DNA of 45,162 nucleotides from Achromobacter insuavis (GTDB taxonomy: Bacteria; Pseudomonadota; Gammaproteobacteria; Burkholderiales; Burkholderiaceae_B), in assembly GCF_902859645.1 (NCBI RefSeq), contig NZ_CADIJR010000053.1, positions 1 to 45,162 of the forward strand. The letters run 5' to 3'. This document shows, piece after piece, positions 15,801-22,800 of the stretch (position 1 is its first letter; each line of letters begins with the position of its first letter). The translations under genes were made by a program, and so were the position numbers. The notes beneath the pieces are model-generated. The model saw only the letters and a program-made list of their open reading frames with translations, had not been told where the DNA came from and did no database searches.

Positions 15801-16111
15801 TCGGTCTCGACGCCGTCCGACCGCAACAGCAGGAACACGGCATGGCCCGCCGCGCCTAACGCAGTATAGGCGGCGGTAGTGCTTTCCAGGACGGACTGCT
15901 TATTATTCTGAACGATACGATCGATGCGGAATATCCGCAGGTCGGTAGCGGCCTTGAACGCAGGCGTCGCACTTGAATACGGCCGAACGCCGTAATGCTG
16001 AAGTTCGGACAGATAGCTGCGGTTGATCAACACGCGCGCGGCATCCAGCGTCTGGGCCGCATTCTCACGGACGCGTTGCAATGCGGCGGCATTCGGAATG
16101 ACTGCGTTCAC
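12833..16111 (-). CDS. HerA/FtsK-like P-loop ATPase with Ser/Thr-rich glycine-zipper insert
   Basis: A 1092-aa protein starting at GTG (16111). The C-terminal half is a HerA/VirB4-type ATPase: Walker A GSTGAGKS (~576-583), the IEPAKGEYKHVF region, Walker B VTVLEEAHHLL (~801) and a DQSP sensor (~851) followed by NTKIIMRLPDEADRRLIG. HerA-type motors are hexameric and pump DNA, or sometimes protein. The N-terminal ~230 residues are of unknown family. Between ~240 and ~380 lies a Ser/Thr/Gly/Arg-rich low-complexity stretch interrupted by a hydrophobic glycine zipper (~294-328: GASAGVLAGSFFGPMGAMVG). This could insert into a membrane. It begins 3 bp after the tail-anchored protein gene and overlaps the LHH toxin gene. 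Confidence 0.85.
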   Translation of the reverse strand: MNAVIPNAAALQRVRENAAQTLDAARVLINRSYLSELQHYGVRPYSSATPAFKAATDLRIFRIDRIVQNNKQSVLESTTAAYTALGAAGHAVFLLLRSDGVETEVYIGSRGKPGKMLGHNAGELLRETFRGHFSGSALQALNQPAVDGLLDGVASSKDDPSSSITAVTGVPALSSADREQFAQGLERFIDAAEQRVYHAIILAEPIASQDLDLIRTGYEQVATQLSPLLTQQLAFGVQESDSIGFSISQGLSESLGHSLGLTSTTGQSQTRGTSTTETTGSSRTSSSHTAASKAGSIVGASAGVLAGSFFGPMGAMVGGQVGAAIGTAFSEQVSTGTSQSHAEGRSESHTDSWGESRAKTESVTHSTNRTDSRSANRTSGANRQVSIDLIDKSIEQLLGRIDHHLMRIDEAKTYGGWNSAAYFIGDSTASSEALASLFLGLVRGSKSSHEDFALTTWNSARKSAALDWLAALSHPQLDHHFSKRIPIPYVTPATLVSGRELAIQLSLPRRSTSTVAVVETQAFGRKVQYVDGRRAAPAGKGTRTLKLGQMRHLWENLPQSITLALDQLTSHVFVSGSTGAGKSNTMYQILSQIEANGIPFLVIEPAKGEYKHVFGHHPRVRVYGTNPAHAELLRINPFRFPEAIHVLEHVDRLIEIFSVCWPMYAAMPAVLKEALLLAYEQCGWDLDLSVNRRHADLYPSFGDLLATLRSVIDASVYSQEVKGNYIGSLTTRVQSLTNGLNGRIFAANEIDADDLFERSAIVDLSRVGSAETKALIMGILVMRLNEHRMAKGGMNQPLRHVTVLEEAHHLLKRDPVGAGAEGAGVAGKSVEMLTNAIAEMRTYGEGFIIVDQSPNAVDAAAIRNTNTKIIMRLPDEADRRLIGKSAGLRDEQLEEIARLPKGVAVVHQNDWLEPVLCQVTKFEGETLPYVYEAPQQEASFAHEMFNHQVLRLLLAKRVHAPYPVDLDVVERGLRELPLLAPNKIAVHDFLRMFREGGAITLWQPQAFESLARLVVDVLGCRLEVRKLIETAADYEQLQAGLDTIVATLVRHVEDDLALAIQQCMMKDYSLQRDSHLEIYAAWRTSIENRESA

Positions 16112-16114
16112 GGC

Positions 16115-16618
16115 CTATTTCCCCAGCACGGTCAGGAACAACGCCAGAGCAGCGGCAGCGCCGCCGACAATCAAGAGCGCGCGCACCGCCGGAGGCAATG
16201 CCGATTTCGGGGGTGACGCCGCAGGGTGATGGCTGCCGCGCGTAACGCCAGCGGGCGTGGCCTTGGCATGAAATCGTCCAGTGCTGGCATCCCGCAACTT
16301 CTGGCGAACAGCGATCAGATGCAAAAAGCGCGCCTCGCAAAAGTTCATCTTCAAATACACCATCTGCGTATCAAAGTATTCGACATTCCAATGCGCTTCT
16401 TCACGGTCAACAGCCCGCGCGAAGGCGGATTCGGCGTATCCCTCGTACAGACCGGCCACACGGCTGGCCGCCCAGGATTGCGCGGCGCGCAGGTCGGCTG
16501 CGTCAAGTTCGGAGTCATCGAGTTCCATGAACAGCGCCGAACGCGCCGTGCTCAATTCGCCAGCATCGACGTAGTGCTTGAGATTGTCAGATGGAATGAA
16601 ATTCGTCGTCATGCTCAT
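16115..16618 (-). CDS. Small tail-anchored membrane protein
   Basis: A 167-aa protein. The first ~110 residues are helical and soluble (ADLRAAQSWAASRVAGLYEG, EAHWNVEYFDTQMVYLKMNF). A Pro/Ser/His linker follows, then one C-terminal TM helix (VRALLIVGGAAAALALFLTV) ending in LGK. This is a tail-anchored topology with the body in the cytoplasm. No family recognised. It sits 10 bp after the large GTPase gene and 3 bp before the HerA-like gene, and its last codons carry a GGGGAA that can serve as ribosome binding site for the HerA GTG. It may recruit the GTPases or the ATPase to the membrane (inference). Confidence 0.72.
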   Translation of the reverse strand: MSMTTNFIPSDNLKHYVDAGELSTARSALFMELDDSELDAADLRAAQSWAASRVAGLYEGYAESAFARAVDREEAHWNVEYFDTQMVYLKMNFCEARFLHLIAVRQKLRDASTGRFHAKATPAGVTRGSHHPAASPPKSALPPAVRALLIVGGAAAALALFLTVLGK

Positions 16619-16628
16619 ATGCTCCGTT

Positions 16629-18884
16629 TCAGACCGCCAGGGTGGCTTCGAGCCTGTTTTTGAATGTGGCAATCCACTCGCGCAACGCCCTGCCTTCTTC
16701 CACGGCCCGCTCGCGAGCATCGCGGTCACGCGCCTTGTCTCTCACGGATTCAACCAATTCGTTGAACCGTTGGTCGAACTCTTCCGCCATGAATGCCAGG
16801 AACTGGTCGACCAACTGGTCCCTACCCTCTTTTATCCGCGCGACCTCGGCCCGGCTCAGGTTGGTGAACTCCGCGTCCACCTGGGTTTTTCTGCTCTTCC
16901 ACACCTTCGCGAGATCGACGAATTCTTCTTCACCGAAGACAGGCACGGACTTTTCGTCGCCCCATGAAAACGGGTTGTACCACCGGCTCGTGCTGACTTT
17001 CCGGTGCCCGACAACCACTTGCTCTCGCTCGACCTCGACCTTGCGAATGTCCAGATTCAAGGAGATACCGGCAACGCTTTTCCGAATGTTCTCCATGGCT
17101 GGAAACTCAAGCTCCTCATAGTCTTCGAAAATCTCGAGAACGTATTCCTGGTACGTTTTCTGCAGGTCTTTGGCCACGTATTTCTGACTGGCCTCGAATG
17201 CGCTCTGGTACAGATTGGCGAGCCTGTTGTACTCGAAACGAAGCTGCGAGGACGCCTGTTCCACCCTGGCTTTCGCCTTGGACAATTCACTCTTTCCGGA
17301 GAAGCCATTCGACACCTTGCGGATCGACGCATTCATCTCGGTTTCCAATTCGACGAGGGTGTCGATCGTGCGCGACGGCAGACTCTTCTCGTTCGACCGC
17401 AATTCCTCGACATATGCGTCCACATCGAATCCACGCGTGCGCCGCTGCTGCAATCCTTCCAGCTCCCTATTGAGCTTTTTCAGCGCACGCTCGTCCGTAT
17501 TCAACTGGTCGGTCAGGTCCGCCTCGTTCAGACCCATTTCAATGACCCGACTCAGCGCCTCGCTGGCGCGTTTGGCTCGATGAGGCAAGCTGTATTTGTC
17601 GATGTATTCGTCGATCATTGTCTCCACCGCCGGCAGACCGCTGCTGAGCAGCAGACGCGAATACTGTTTGTCGGCCAACGCCATGCTGACCCGGGAAGTC
17701 AATGGCATGTACTGGAGCATATTCATGCACGGCTCCTGTTCAAACAGCTCCGCCATGGTGCTGTAATCGCCTCGTTCCTTGCGTGAATGCAGATCGCCAG
17801 GCTTGCGAATCAGGCGCGTCAGATTCGCGGATACCGGGTAAACCAAGGGATTCTGGATACCGTTGCTCATCAGGTACTTCTTCACGCGTTCCAGGATTTC
17901 TTTCGGATCCTCGCCCTTCTCCGGATCAAACACGTCCATCTTGTTGACCACGAAGATGAAACGATCCTTGCTTTGTTTGCCGCCCTTGCGCATTGCCTGG
18001 CCGACCAATTCAAGCAGATTGCGGTCATCGTCAATGCTCAGCTGGCTGGCGTTCAAGACATACAGGATCAACGGATTGCGCAGCGAGTCCTGAATGAAAC
18101 CCATGGTGACGCGCTCATGATTCTCATCCTGGCTGTTGTTCGGCCCGGGAGTATCGGTCAGCACCAGACGCACATTGTCGCGATCCCGAACTGCCGAAAT
18201 CGCCCCCTCGAGCTCGATCGTGGCCGTATCCTCCATTCGGTTCCATTGCTGAATCAACTCAAGCTCAGCATCCTGGACAGTCTCAGCCCGTTCTCCATCA
18301 CGGGTAATGCGGGCGGCATTGAAGCGGTCCCTGAGTTCGCCGTTATGAACGATCCTGGCAATTGTGGCCGTCGTCGCCTCGTTGGCGGCGGGCAGCAAAT
18401 CGCGGCCCAGCATCGCGTTGATCAACGTCGATTTCCCCGCAGACATCGTGGCTACGACACAAACATCGAAGTCATTGCCGAGCGCTTCGTCGAGTGCCGT
18501 TTTGGCTTCGGCGTTGTCGTTGAAGTAGGTTCGCAGCTTCGGGTGCGATCGCGCTTCATCCACGAGCTCGCGGATCTTGTCCAACCGCACTTCGGTATGC
18601 TCAGTGCGAACCCAATCCAGCTCCACCAGCATTCCCCGGTTCCTGGCTGCCTGTGCAGCCTCCGCGACGTCCAGATAATCCGATTCCACACCCTTGAAGC
18701 TGACCTTGAACCGGTCATCGCCATTGAAGAGTTGGCTCAACTCGTCAAACAGCCGCTCTATCCAGGTCTGAAGACGGCTTTCGCGATAACTTGACAGTTT
18801 GCAACCTTCGGCCGGCACTTCGCCATTGATCAGGAAGGTTGTCTCGACGGTAAAGGGGTTATGGGTAATGTCGATGTAGTTCAT
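16629..18884 (-). CDS. Large dynamin-like GTPase
   Basis: A 751-aa dynamin-family GTPase. An N-terminal ~135-residue region is followed by the G domain: P-loop ATMSAGKS (~145-152), switch-I region NEATTA (~168), DTPG (~244) and NKMD (~314). The remainder is long helical and coiled-coil sequence, as in bacterial dynamin-like proteins. An aromatic loop RWYNPFSWG at ~635 resembles membrane-contacting segments of this superfamily. Such proteins bind and remodel membranes on GTP binding, and many act as heterotypic pairs. Its ATG overlaps the stop of the small GTPase gene by ATGA (18884-18881), so the pair is co-translated. Confidence 0.88.
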   Translation of the reverse strand: MNYIDITHNPFTVETTFLINGEVPAEGCKLSSYRESRLQTWIERLFDELSQLFNGDDRFKVSFKGVESDYLDVAEAAQAARNRGMLVELDWVRTEHTEVRLDKIRELVDEARSHPKLRTYFNDNAEAKTALDEALGNDFDVCVVATMSAGKSTLINAMLGRDLLPAANEATTATIARIVHNGELRDRFNAARITRDGERAETVQDAELELIQQWNRMEDTATIELEGAISAVRDRDNVRLVLTDTPGPNNSQDENHERVTMGFIQDSLRNPLILYVLNASQLSIDDDRNLLELVGQAMRKGGKQSKDRFIFVVNKMDVFDPEKGEDPKEILERVKKYLMSNGIQNPLVYPVSANLTRLIRKPGDLHSRKERGDYSTMAELFEQEPCMNMLQYMPLTSRVSMALADKQYSRLLLSSGLPAVETMIDEYIDKYSLPHRAKRASEALSRVIEMGLNEADLTDQLNTDERALKKLNRELEGLQQRRTRGFDVDAYVEELRSNEKSLPSRTIDTLVELETEMNASIRKVSNGFSGKSELSKAKARVEQASSQLRFEYNRLANLYQSAFEASQKYVAKDLQKTYQEYVLEIFEDYEELEFPAMENIRKSVAGISLNLDIRKVEVEREQVVVGHRKVSTSRWYNPFSWGDEKSVPVFGEEEFVDLAKVWKSRKTQVDAEFTNLSRAEVARIKEGRDQLVDQFLAFMAEEFDQRFNELVESVRDKARDRDARERAVEEGRALREWIATFKNRLEATLAV

Positions 18885-19951
18885 AAATTTTCGTATGCAC
18901 TGCGTTGATGTTTGATCAGGTGTTCGACGGTTCTGATGCCGCTCATGCAAACCAACCTATGCCAGTCTTCGGTGGCAAGAGCCAGATCGTCGCCAGGCGG
19001 GGCCGGGCTGATCGGCTCGAGATCGGACAGATCCTTGAATACGCGCCGCCGCACCGCTGCCGGGACGATCGCGGCTGATACCAGTCTCTGCTCGTGGTCT
19101 TCCATCGCCTGCAGCGCCTGCCGCAGCCTGGCGCGCTGCCCCCGGGTCAGCGGCTCCTCATGCCGGGCCATGGTGGCGTAAAGGGCGGCGGCGGCCATGG
19201 TGGGAACGATCATCGGGTCAATAAAACCTGCCTCTTCCAGAAAAGCGCGAGCCTGGGCCACATAGGCTTCCAGGTCTTCGCCACGCTCCCGATCAAGCAG
19301 GTCAACCTTATTGAGAACGAACGCGATACGCAGGCCGGAACGGGCCTTGATCCGCCGATGCAGTTTGACCAGCAACTCCTTGTTGTCCGCAGTCGTGAGC
19401 TGACCGATATCCAACACGTAGAGCACGAACTGGGCCGGGATCTTGCGCCAAGCGTCGAACACGCGTTTTTCGTGGTCAGCATCCATACTGTTGTTTGGGC
19501 CTGGAGTGTCGTGCAAGACCAACCGGTTGGCCAGGCTTTGGGAACTGCGGAAAGGGCCGCTCAGATCAATCTGCCGTACTTGAGCGTCGCTATTCCAACT
19601 GCGGATCTGATCAGCGGAAACATCATCATGACGAATCAGCTCGCGTCCCGTACTCGACAGGCACCTCCCATGAAACCTGACCTGATGAGGCCGATGCTCA
19701 ATGGAAGCCACACACGCCGTGGTCGCCTCGTTCGCCGAATGCAGTAACTCACGACCGATCAGGGCATTGATCAGCGAGCTCTTGCCCGCGCTGACCGTCG
19801 CAAGCACCAGTACATTAAAAAGGGGCGTCGCTTTCTTCTCCTTCAACGGAGCAACCTGAAGCGCCGTCTTTTTCCTTGCGCGCGGACTGCCGGCGGCCCC
19901 TGCTCCTCTTTTCGCGGCGCGAGCGCCGCTTCTTGCTCCCCTGCTACTCAT
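18881..19951 (-). CDS. Small dynamin-like GTPase (partner of the large one)
   Basis: A 356-aa GTPase. A basic, Ala/Arg-rich N-terminus (~1-45, SSRGARSGARAAKRGAG) precedes a dynamin-type G domain: P-loop ATVSAGKS (~51-58), NEATTA (~75), DTPGPNNS (~148) and NKVD (~214). It then ends after a short helical tail, without the long stalk of the neighbour. NEATTA and DTPGPNNS-x-D are shared with the large GTPase, so the two are paralogues. The start at 19951 is chosen because its ATG overlaps the upstream TGA as ATGA; an ATG nine codons earlier would lie inside the WYL gene. Tandem unequal dynamins usually form hetero-oligomers. Confidence 0.87.
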   Translation of the reverse strand: MSSRGARSGARAAKRGAGAAGSPRARKKTALQVAPLKEKKATPLFNVLVLATVSAGKSSLINALIGRELLHSANEATTACVASIEHRPHQVRFHGRCLSSTGRELIRHDDVSADQIRSWNSDAQVRQIDLSGPFRSSQSLANRLVLHDTPGPNNSMDADHEKRVFDAWRKIPAQFVLYVLDIGQLTTADNKELLVKLHRRIKARSGLRIAFVLNKVDLLDRERGEDLEAYVAQARAFLEEAGFIDPMIVPTMAAAALYATMARHEEPLTRGQRARLRQALQAMEDHEQRLVSAAIVPAAVRRRVFKDLSDLEPISPAPPGDDLALATEDWHRLVCMSGIRTVEHLIKHQRSAYENL

Positions 19952-20586
19952 TGATGACAAACACCCGGTTGAGTCCACTCGTTAATCGTTTCCATACCGT
20001 CCACATCGGCAACTGCCTCCGCATCCAAGCGTTGCAGCCTGAACCCCTCCGGGCGCTCAAAGGGAATGTTCGTGACACGTGCCGCGACAACGCGATCCAG
20101 CGCCAGGCAACCCACGCGCGCAGGAGCCAGCACGCTGTACACCAGCAAAACATCATCACCTTGCTGCGTCAGCCCTAGCGGCCCCACCTTGTCAGGTAAA
20201 GTGGGGTCACCGAGATCGCCGTAACTCAATTCCAGCCATCGCCCGGCACCAAGGGCGTCGCTGACAGCATGCAACACGTTTTTTCTGCGAGGATTGGTCG
20301 CCGCGTGCGTCAATGACGACGACGGTCCGGTATCCACCTCCATTGCGTTTGGATATGGAGATCTTCGGCGATATCCAAACGGCTTATTTCGATCGTCCCG
20401 TTCGACGTCGAAATGCACACTCAACATTTCCAGCTGCCGTTGAACCGTGCGCAGATCTCGGATATGGCCCGCGGCCAGCAATTGCCGATGCAACTCGACC
20501 GCGGTAATTTTTCGGTGTTGGGGAATGCGCTGAATCAAATCCAGGGCCATGCGCAACGTGGCCAGATTCCGGGGGCGCGTGGTCAT
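19948..20586 (-). CDS. HTH/WYL-domain protein, first gene of the island operon
   Basis: A 212-aa protein. The N-terminal winged HTH (~10-60) has ITAVELHRQLLAAGHIRDLRTVQRQL; a WYL-like sensor domain follows (~105-195: GRWLELSYGDLGD, VGPLGLTQQGDDVLLVYSV, ALDRVVAARV). The WYL triad itself is degenerate (WLELSY). It is shorter than usual WYL regulators (~300 aa) and lacks the C-terminal WCX extension. It heads the operon, is coupled by ATGA to the small GTPase, and faces the divergent second WYL gene across a 363-bp gap. It is probably a transcriptional regulator or sensor of the system. Confidence 0.72.
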   Translation of the reverse strand: MTTRPRNLATLRMALDLIQRIPQHRKITAVELHRQLLAAGHIRDLRTVQRQLEMLSVHFDVERDDRNKPFGYRRRSPYPNAMEVDTGPSSSLTHAATNPRRKNVLHAVSDALGAGRWLELSYGDLGDPTLPDKVGPLGLTQQGDDVLLVYSVLAPARVGCLALDRVVAARVTNIPFERPEGFRLQRLDAEAVADVDGMETINEWTQPGVCHQ

Positions 20587-20616
20587 CGGACGGAATACGG
20601 CAGCACCGTATGTCCG
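20587..20616. promoter_or_regulatory. Bulged inverted repeat directly upstream of the island operon
   Basis: cggac-gga-atacgg (20587-20600), then cagca, then ccgtat-gtccg (20606-20616). The arms pair perfectly except for a 3-base bulge. It touches the operon's ATG (20586), so it could be an operator or an mRNA hairpin at the ribosome entry site. Confidence 0.4.
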
Positions 20617-20685
20617 ACAGAACCAGGAAGTTGTGCCACGAAGCCAATCTGTAACTCAGGCATAGTGTTTTCTGGAGGTAACTTA

Positions 20686-20868
20686 ATGCGTCAGATAATG
20701 ATACCTGCATTATTCATGACTTCCCCAGCGAGATACGCCCCTCTGTTCATCATCATGACCATGCCTTTAACTTCAAGGCGTGATCAACCATGGCAACCCA
20801 TCCGTTCCTCAAGGAAAACCGCTGCGACAAGTTGTGTCGCAGGGAAAACAGCTCGAACACCTCGGTAA
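20686..20868 (+). CDS. Possible 60-aa small protein with strong Shine-Dalgarno (doubtful)
   Basis: ATG at 20686 preceded by GGAGGT with a 6-base spacer, about the best ribosome binding site in the island. The product would begin MRQIMIPALFMTSPARYAPL, contain a short hydrophobic patch (APLFIIMTMPL), and end in a basic Ser/Arg/Lys-rich tail. The frame runs through the ctgcgaca inverted repeat. No family recognised; it could be a leader peptide, a small membrane-active peptide, or chance. Confidence 0.3.
   Translation: MRQIMIPALFMTSPARYAPLFIIMTMPLTSRRDQPWQPIRSSRKTAATSCVAGKTARTPR
20822..20842. promoter_or_regulatory. 8-bp inverted repeat, candidate WYL-regulator operator
   Basis: ctgcgaca and tgtcgcag are perfect arms around a 5-base spacer, 107-128 bp upstream of the plus-strand WYL gene. 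No T-tract follows. WYL regulators of defence loci bind inverted repeats upstream of their own genes. Confidence 0.5.
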
Positions 20869-20949
20869 TTTTTTCGATCGCGCGGCCAACGGATATTCGG
20901 CCGCTTCAGGAATAGAATCGCGCAGCCTCCCGCTTCATGACCGCTTTAA

Positions 20950-21996
20950 ATGGATAGACAACAACTTCTATTGGCCAGCCTATTGAGAATTCTTCCCTAT
21001 ATCGAAGACGAAGAATCCGAAGACGGCGGCATCTCGATGTCGGAAATTCGCGAACGACTAGCCAGCATGCATCAGCCGGTTCCGGATTCCCGCCAGATCC
21101 GCCGCACTCTGCTCAAGCTCGACAGCGTGGGTTTCCGCGGCGCAACCCGGGCAACCCGCTGGTACCGCACGATTCGGCGCAGCGAATTCAATATCCAGAA
21201 CATGAATGTCAACATGGCGATGGCCATGTGTGCGCTAAAGCAAGTGGCAGACCGTCATCTGCCAACGGTCGTACTGGAGGATCTGGCGGACACTTTCGCG
21301 GATGCCACGCGCTTTCTTGCCGCCCATCAAGGGCATCCGGGCGCTGGCCGAGCACACAATTGGGCGCGCAAGACCTTGCGCATCGACGGCACGCACCCGG
21401 TCGTGCTGCCCCGTTTCAGCGCGGACGTATATCGACCCGTCACGGAAGCCCTGTATTACGGACGAAAGCTATCGTTTCGCAACACCCAATTCGGCGAGAA
21501 AACGCCCGCTGAACGAATCTACATCATGACGCCGCTGGCCATGGTCGACCGGGCCGGTGTCTTGTATATGGTGGCCTGGGGCACGCAACGCCCAGGGCGG
21601 CGATTTCTCTTCCGGATGGACCGCTTGTCCCACGTACAAGTACTTGATGAAGCTGCTGATGTGGATCCCTCTTTCGACCTGGAGGACTACGTACGGCGCG
21701 AGGATGCCCTCAATTTTCACAGCAGCGAGGACATTGAAATCGTACTCAAAGTCGATGAGCCCCTGATGGAAGACGGCCGCCCTCGTCGCCATCCGCTGCG
21801 CGAATTCTGGCTGGCGCAGGATCAGCGGATGCAGGAATGCGAGGGCGGGTTTGAATTGCGGGCAACAGTGAAGCCCTCGACCATGTTATGGCAACTGCTG
21901 CATGGTTACGGCTGCTCCATCGAGATCCTGCAACCCGACTCCATCCGGACGAGCTTTGCCGACAATGCGCGACGACTGGCCGAACGCTATACCTGA
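20950..21996 (+). CDS. WYL-domain transcriptional regulator
   Basis: A 348-aa regulator of the WYL class. The N-terminal winged HTH (~5-75) has ISMSEIRERLASM and SRQIRRTLLKLDSVG; a linker helix region follows, then the WYL domain (~150-235: PVTEALYYGRKLSFRN, IYIMTPLAMVDRAGVLYMVAW, RFLFRMDRLSHVQVL) and a WCX C-terminal extension (~265-345: FHSSEDIEIVLKVDEPL, WQLLHGYGCSIEILQP). The length is standard. Regulators of this layout (CapW/BrxR-like) repress CBASS, BREX and other defence loci until infection. It is divergent from the seven-gene operon and convergent with the sirtuin gene (15-bp gap). No clear Shine-Dalgarno precedes the ATG. Confidence 0.85.
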   Translation: MDRQQLLLASLLRILPYIEDEESEDGGISMSEIRERLASMHQPVPDSRQIRRTLLKLDSVGFRGATRATRWYRTIRRSEFNIQNMNVNMAMAMCALKQVADRHLPTVVLEDLADTFADATRFLAAHQGHPGAGRAHNWARKTLRIDGTHPVVLPRFSADVYRPVTEALYYGRKLSFRNTQFGEKTPAERIYIMTPLAMVDRAGVLYMVAWGTQRPGRRFLFRMDRLSHVQVLDEAADVDPSFDLEDYVRREDALNFHSSEDIEIVLKVDEPLMEDGRPRRHPLREFWLAQDQRMQECEGGFELRATVKPSTMLWQLLHGYGCSIEILQPDSIRTSFADNARRLAERYT

Positions 21997-22017
21997 CCTT
22001 TGAAGATGCAGTCAGGT
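21991..22017. terminator. 7-bp inverted repeat spanning two convergent stop codons
   Basis: acctgac (21991-21997) and gtcaggt (22011-22017) pair around a 13-base loop and contain the TGA of the WYL gene and the TGA of the sirtuin gene. It may be a weak bidirectional terminator; there is no clear T-tract. Confidence 0.35.
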
Positions 22018-22800
22018 GCGGGGCCACGCGTACGCGAGAAGCAAAGGCAGGAGAATTTCGGCCTTGCCGCGCAAATTATGCGAGGCCAACCGGTCCATTG
22101 AGGTCGAATTTGGATTGATCTGCACCAATTTCGCTCCCGCCGCCAGCGCCGCATAACAAAGCTCAGCCGCAGCCGGGGATTGGCAAGACGTGCCGACCGT
22201 CAGCACAAGGTTGGCGGACGTAGCCAGGATGTGGCAGGTCCTCCACAATGCTGCCTGCGGCCTTTCTCCGTGCCAGAGCCGGCCAGGGCGCACAAATGCC
22301 CCGCAGAGCCGGCATGCGGGAGGCGCCGAATGGGTGTGCTCAAGCGGTCGAGTGGCAAAGTTGCCGCCGTAGGGTTGAGAAACGTGGGGAACACCGCAGG
22401 CAGGACACCAGGCATCATCCAATCTGCCATGTAGATATATCGCGCGCGGTGTTCCCGCACGCTCGTGCAAATTGTCGCCGTTCTGGGTGATGACCGTCAT
22501 CAACGGGATGACTTTCGCCAATTCCCCTATCGCCCAATGCGCCGCATTTGGCATCGCCCTGCTGGCACGCACCCGACGGACCGAATTCCATGCCCATACC
22601 GACGCGGGATCACGCCTGAACCCCTCGGCCGTGGCCAGATCCCCCGGGTCATGCTGGCTCCAAAGGCCATCAATGCCGTCGCGGCTGGCGGGCAGGCCAC
22701 TGGCGACCCCCAATCCCGACCCCGTGATGACAACGACCTCTCGGGCTTCGCGCAGAGTATTCAGCAACCCAAACGACAGATGAAACTTGCGATATTTCAT
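22012..22800 (-). CDS. SIR2-family NAD-dependent protein (sirtuin)
   Basis: A 262-aa sirtuin with a complete catalytic core: TGSGLGVASGLPASRD (NAD loop, ~26-41), TQNGDNLHERAG (~108) and the catalytic His in YLHGRLD. A zinc module has Cys pairs CPAC and CRLC, and VRPGRLWHGE and VGTSCQSPAAAELC follow. This is the layout of CobB-like deacylases rather than the shortened NADase SIR2 domains of many defence proteins. The Tyr of the class-III desuccinylase Tyr/Arg pair appears replaced by Asn (AWNSVRR). It is the second gene of a two-gene operon; its ATG overlaps the TGA of the AAA+ gene (22800-22797). Either deacylation or NAD cleavage is possible. Confidence 0.87.
   Translation of the reverse strand: MKYRKFHLSFGLLNTLREAREVVVITGSGLGVASGLPASRDGIDGLWSQHDPGDLATAEGFRRDPASVWAWNSVRRVRASRAMPNAAHWAIGELAKVIPLMTVITQNGDNLHERAGTPRAIYLHGRLDDAWCPACGVPHVSQPYGGNFATRPLEHTHSAPPACRLCGAFVRPGRLWHGERPQAALWRTCHILATSANLVLTVGTSCQSPAAAELCYAALAAGAKLVQINPNSTSMDRLASHNLRGKAEILLPLLLAYAWPRT

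Larger units (their letters stand above)
20587..20949. promoter_or_regulatory. Divergent AT-rich promoter region of the island
   Basis: A 363-bp gap between two divergent WYL-type genes. It is far richer in A+T than its surroundings (24 G/C in the 60 bases 20641-20700, counted by hand) and should hold both promoters. Its structures: the bulged inverted repeat at 20587-20616, an ataatg/cattat repeat (20695-20700/20708-20713), the ctgcgaca/tgtcgcag repeat (20822-20842), and gcggcc/ggccgc arms at 20882-20904. A small ORF with a strong Shine-Dalgarno lies at 20686-20868. I cannot place -35/-10 boxes with confidence. Confidence 0.55.

Noticed and set aside
12833-22800. A known SIR2-HerA defence pair
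   Set aside because: The sirtuin is not in the HerA operon, has a full zinc-type deacylase layout, and is partnered with an AAA+ ATPase; the HerA-like protein has a long glycine-zipper N-terminal half. The match is only by family names.
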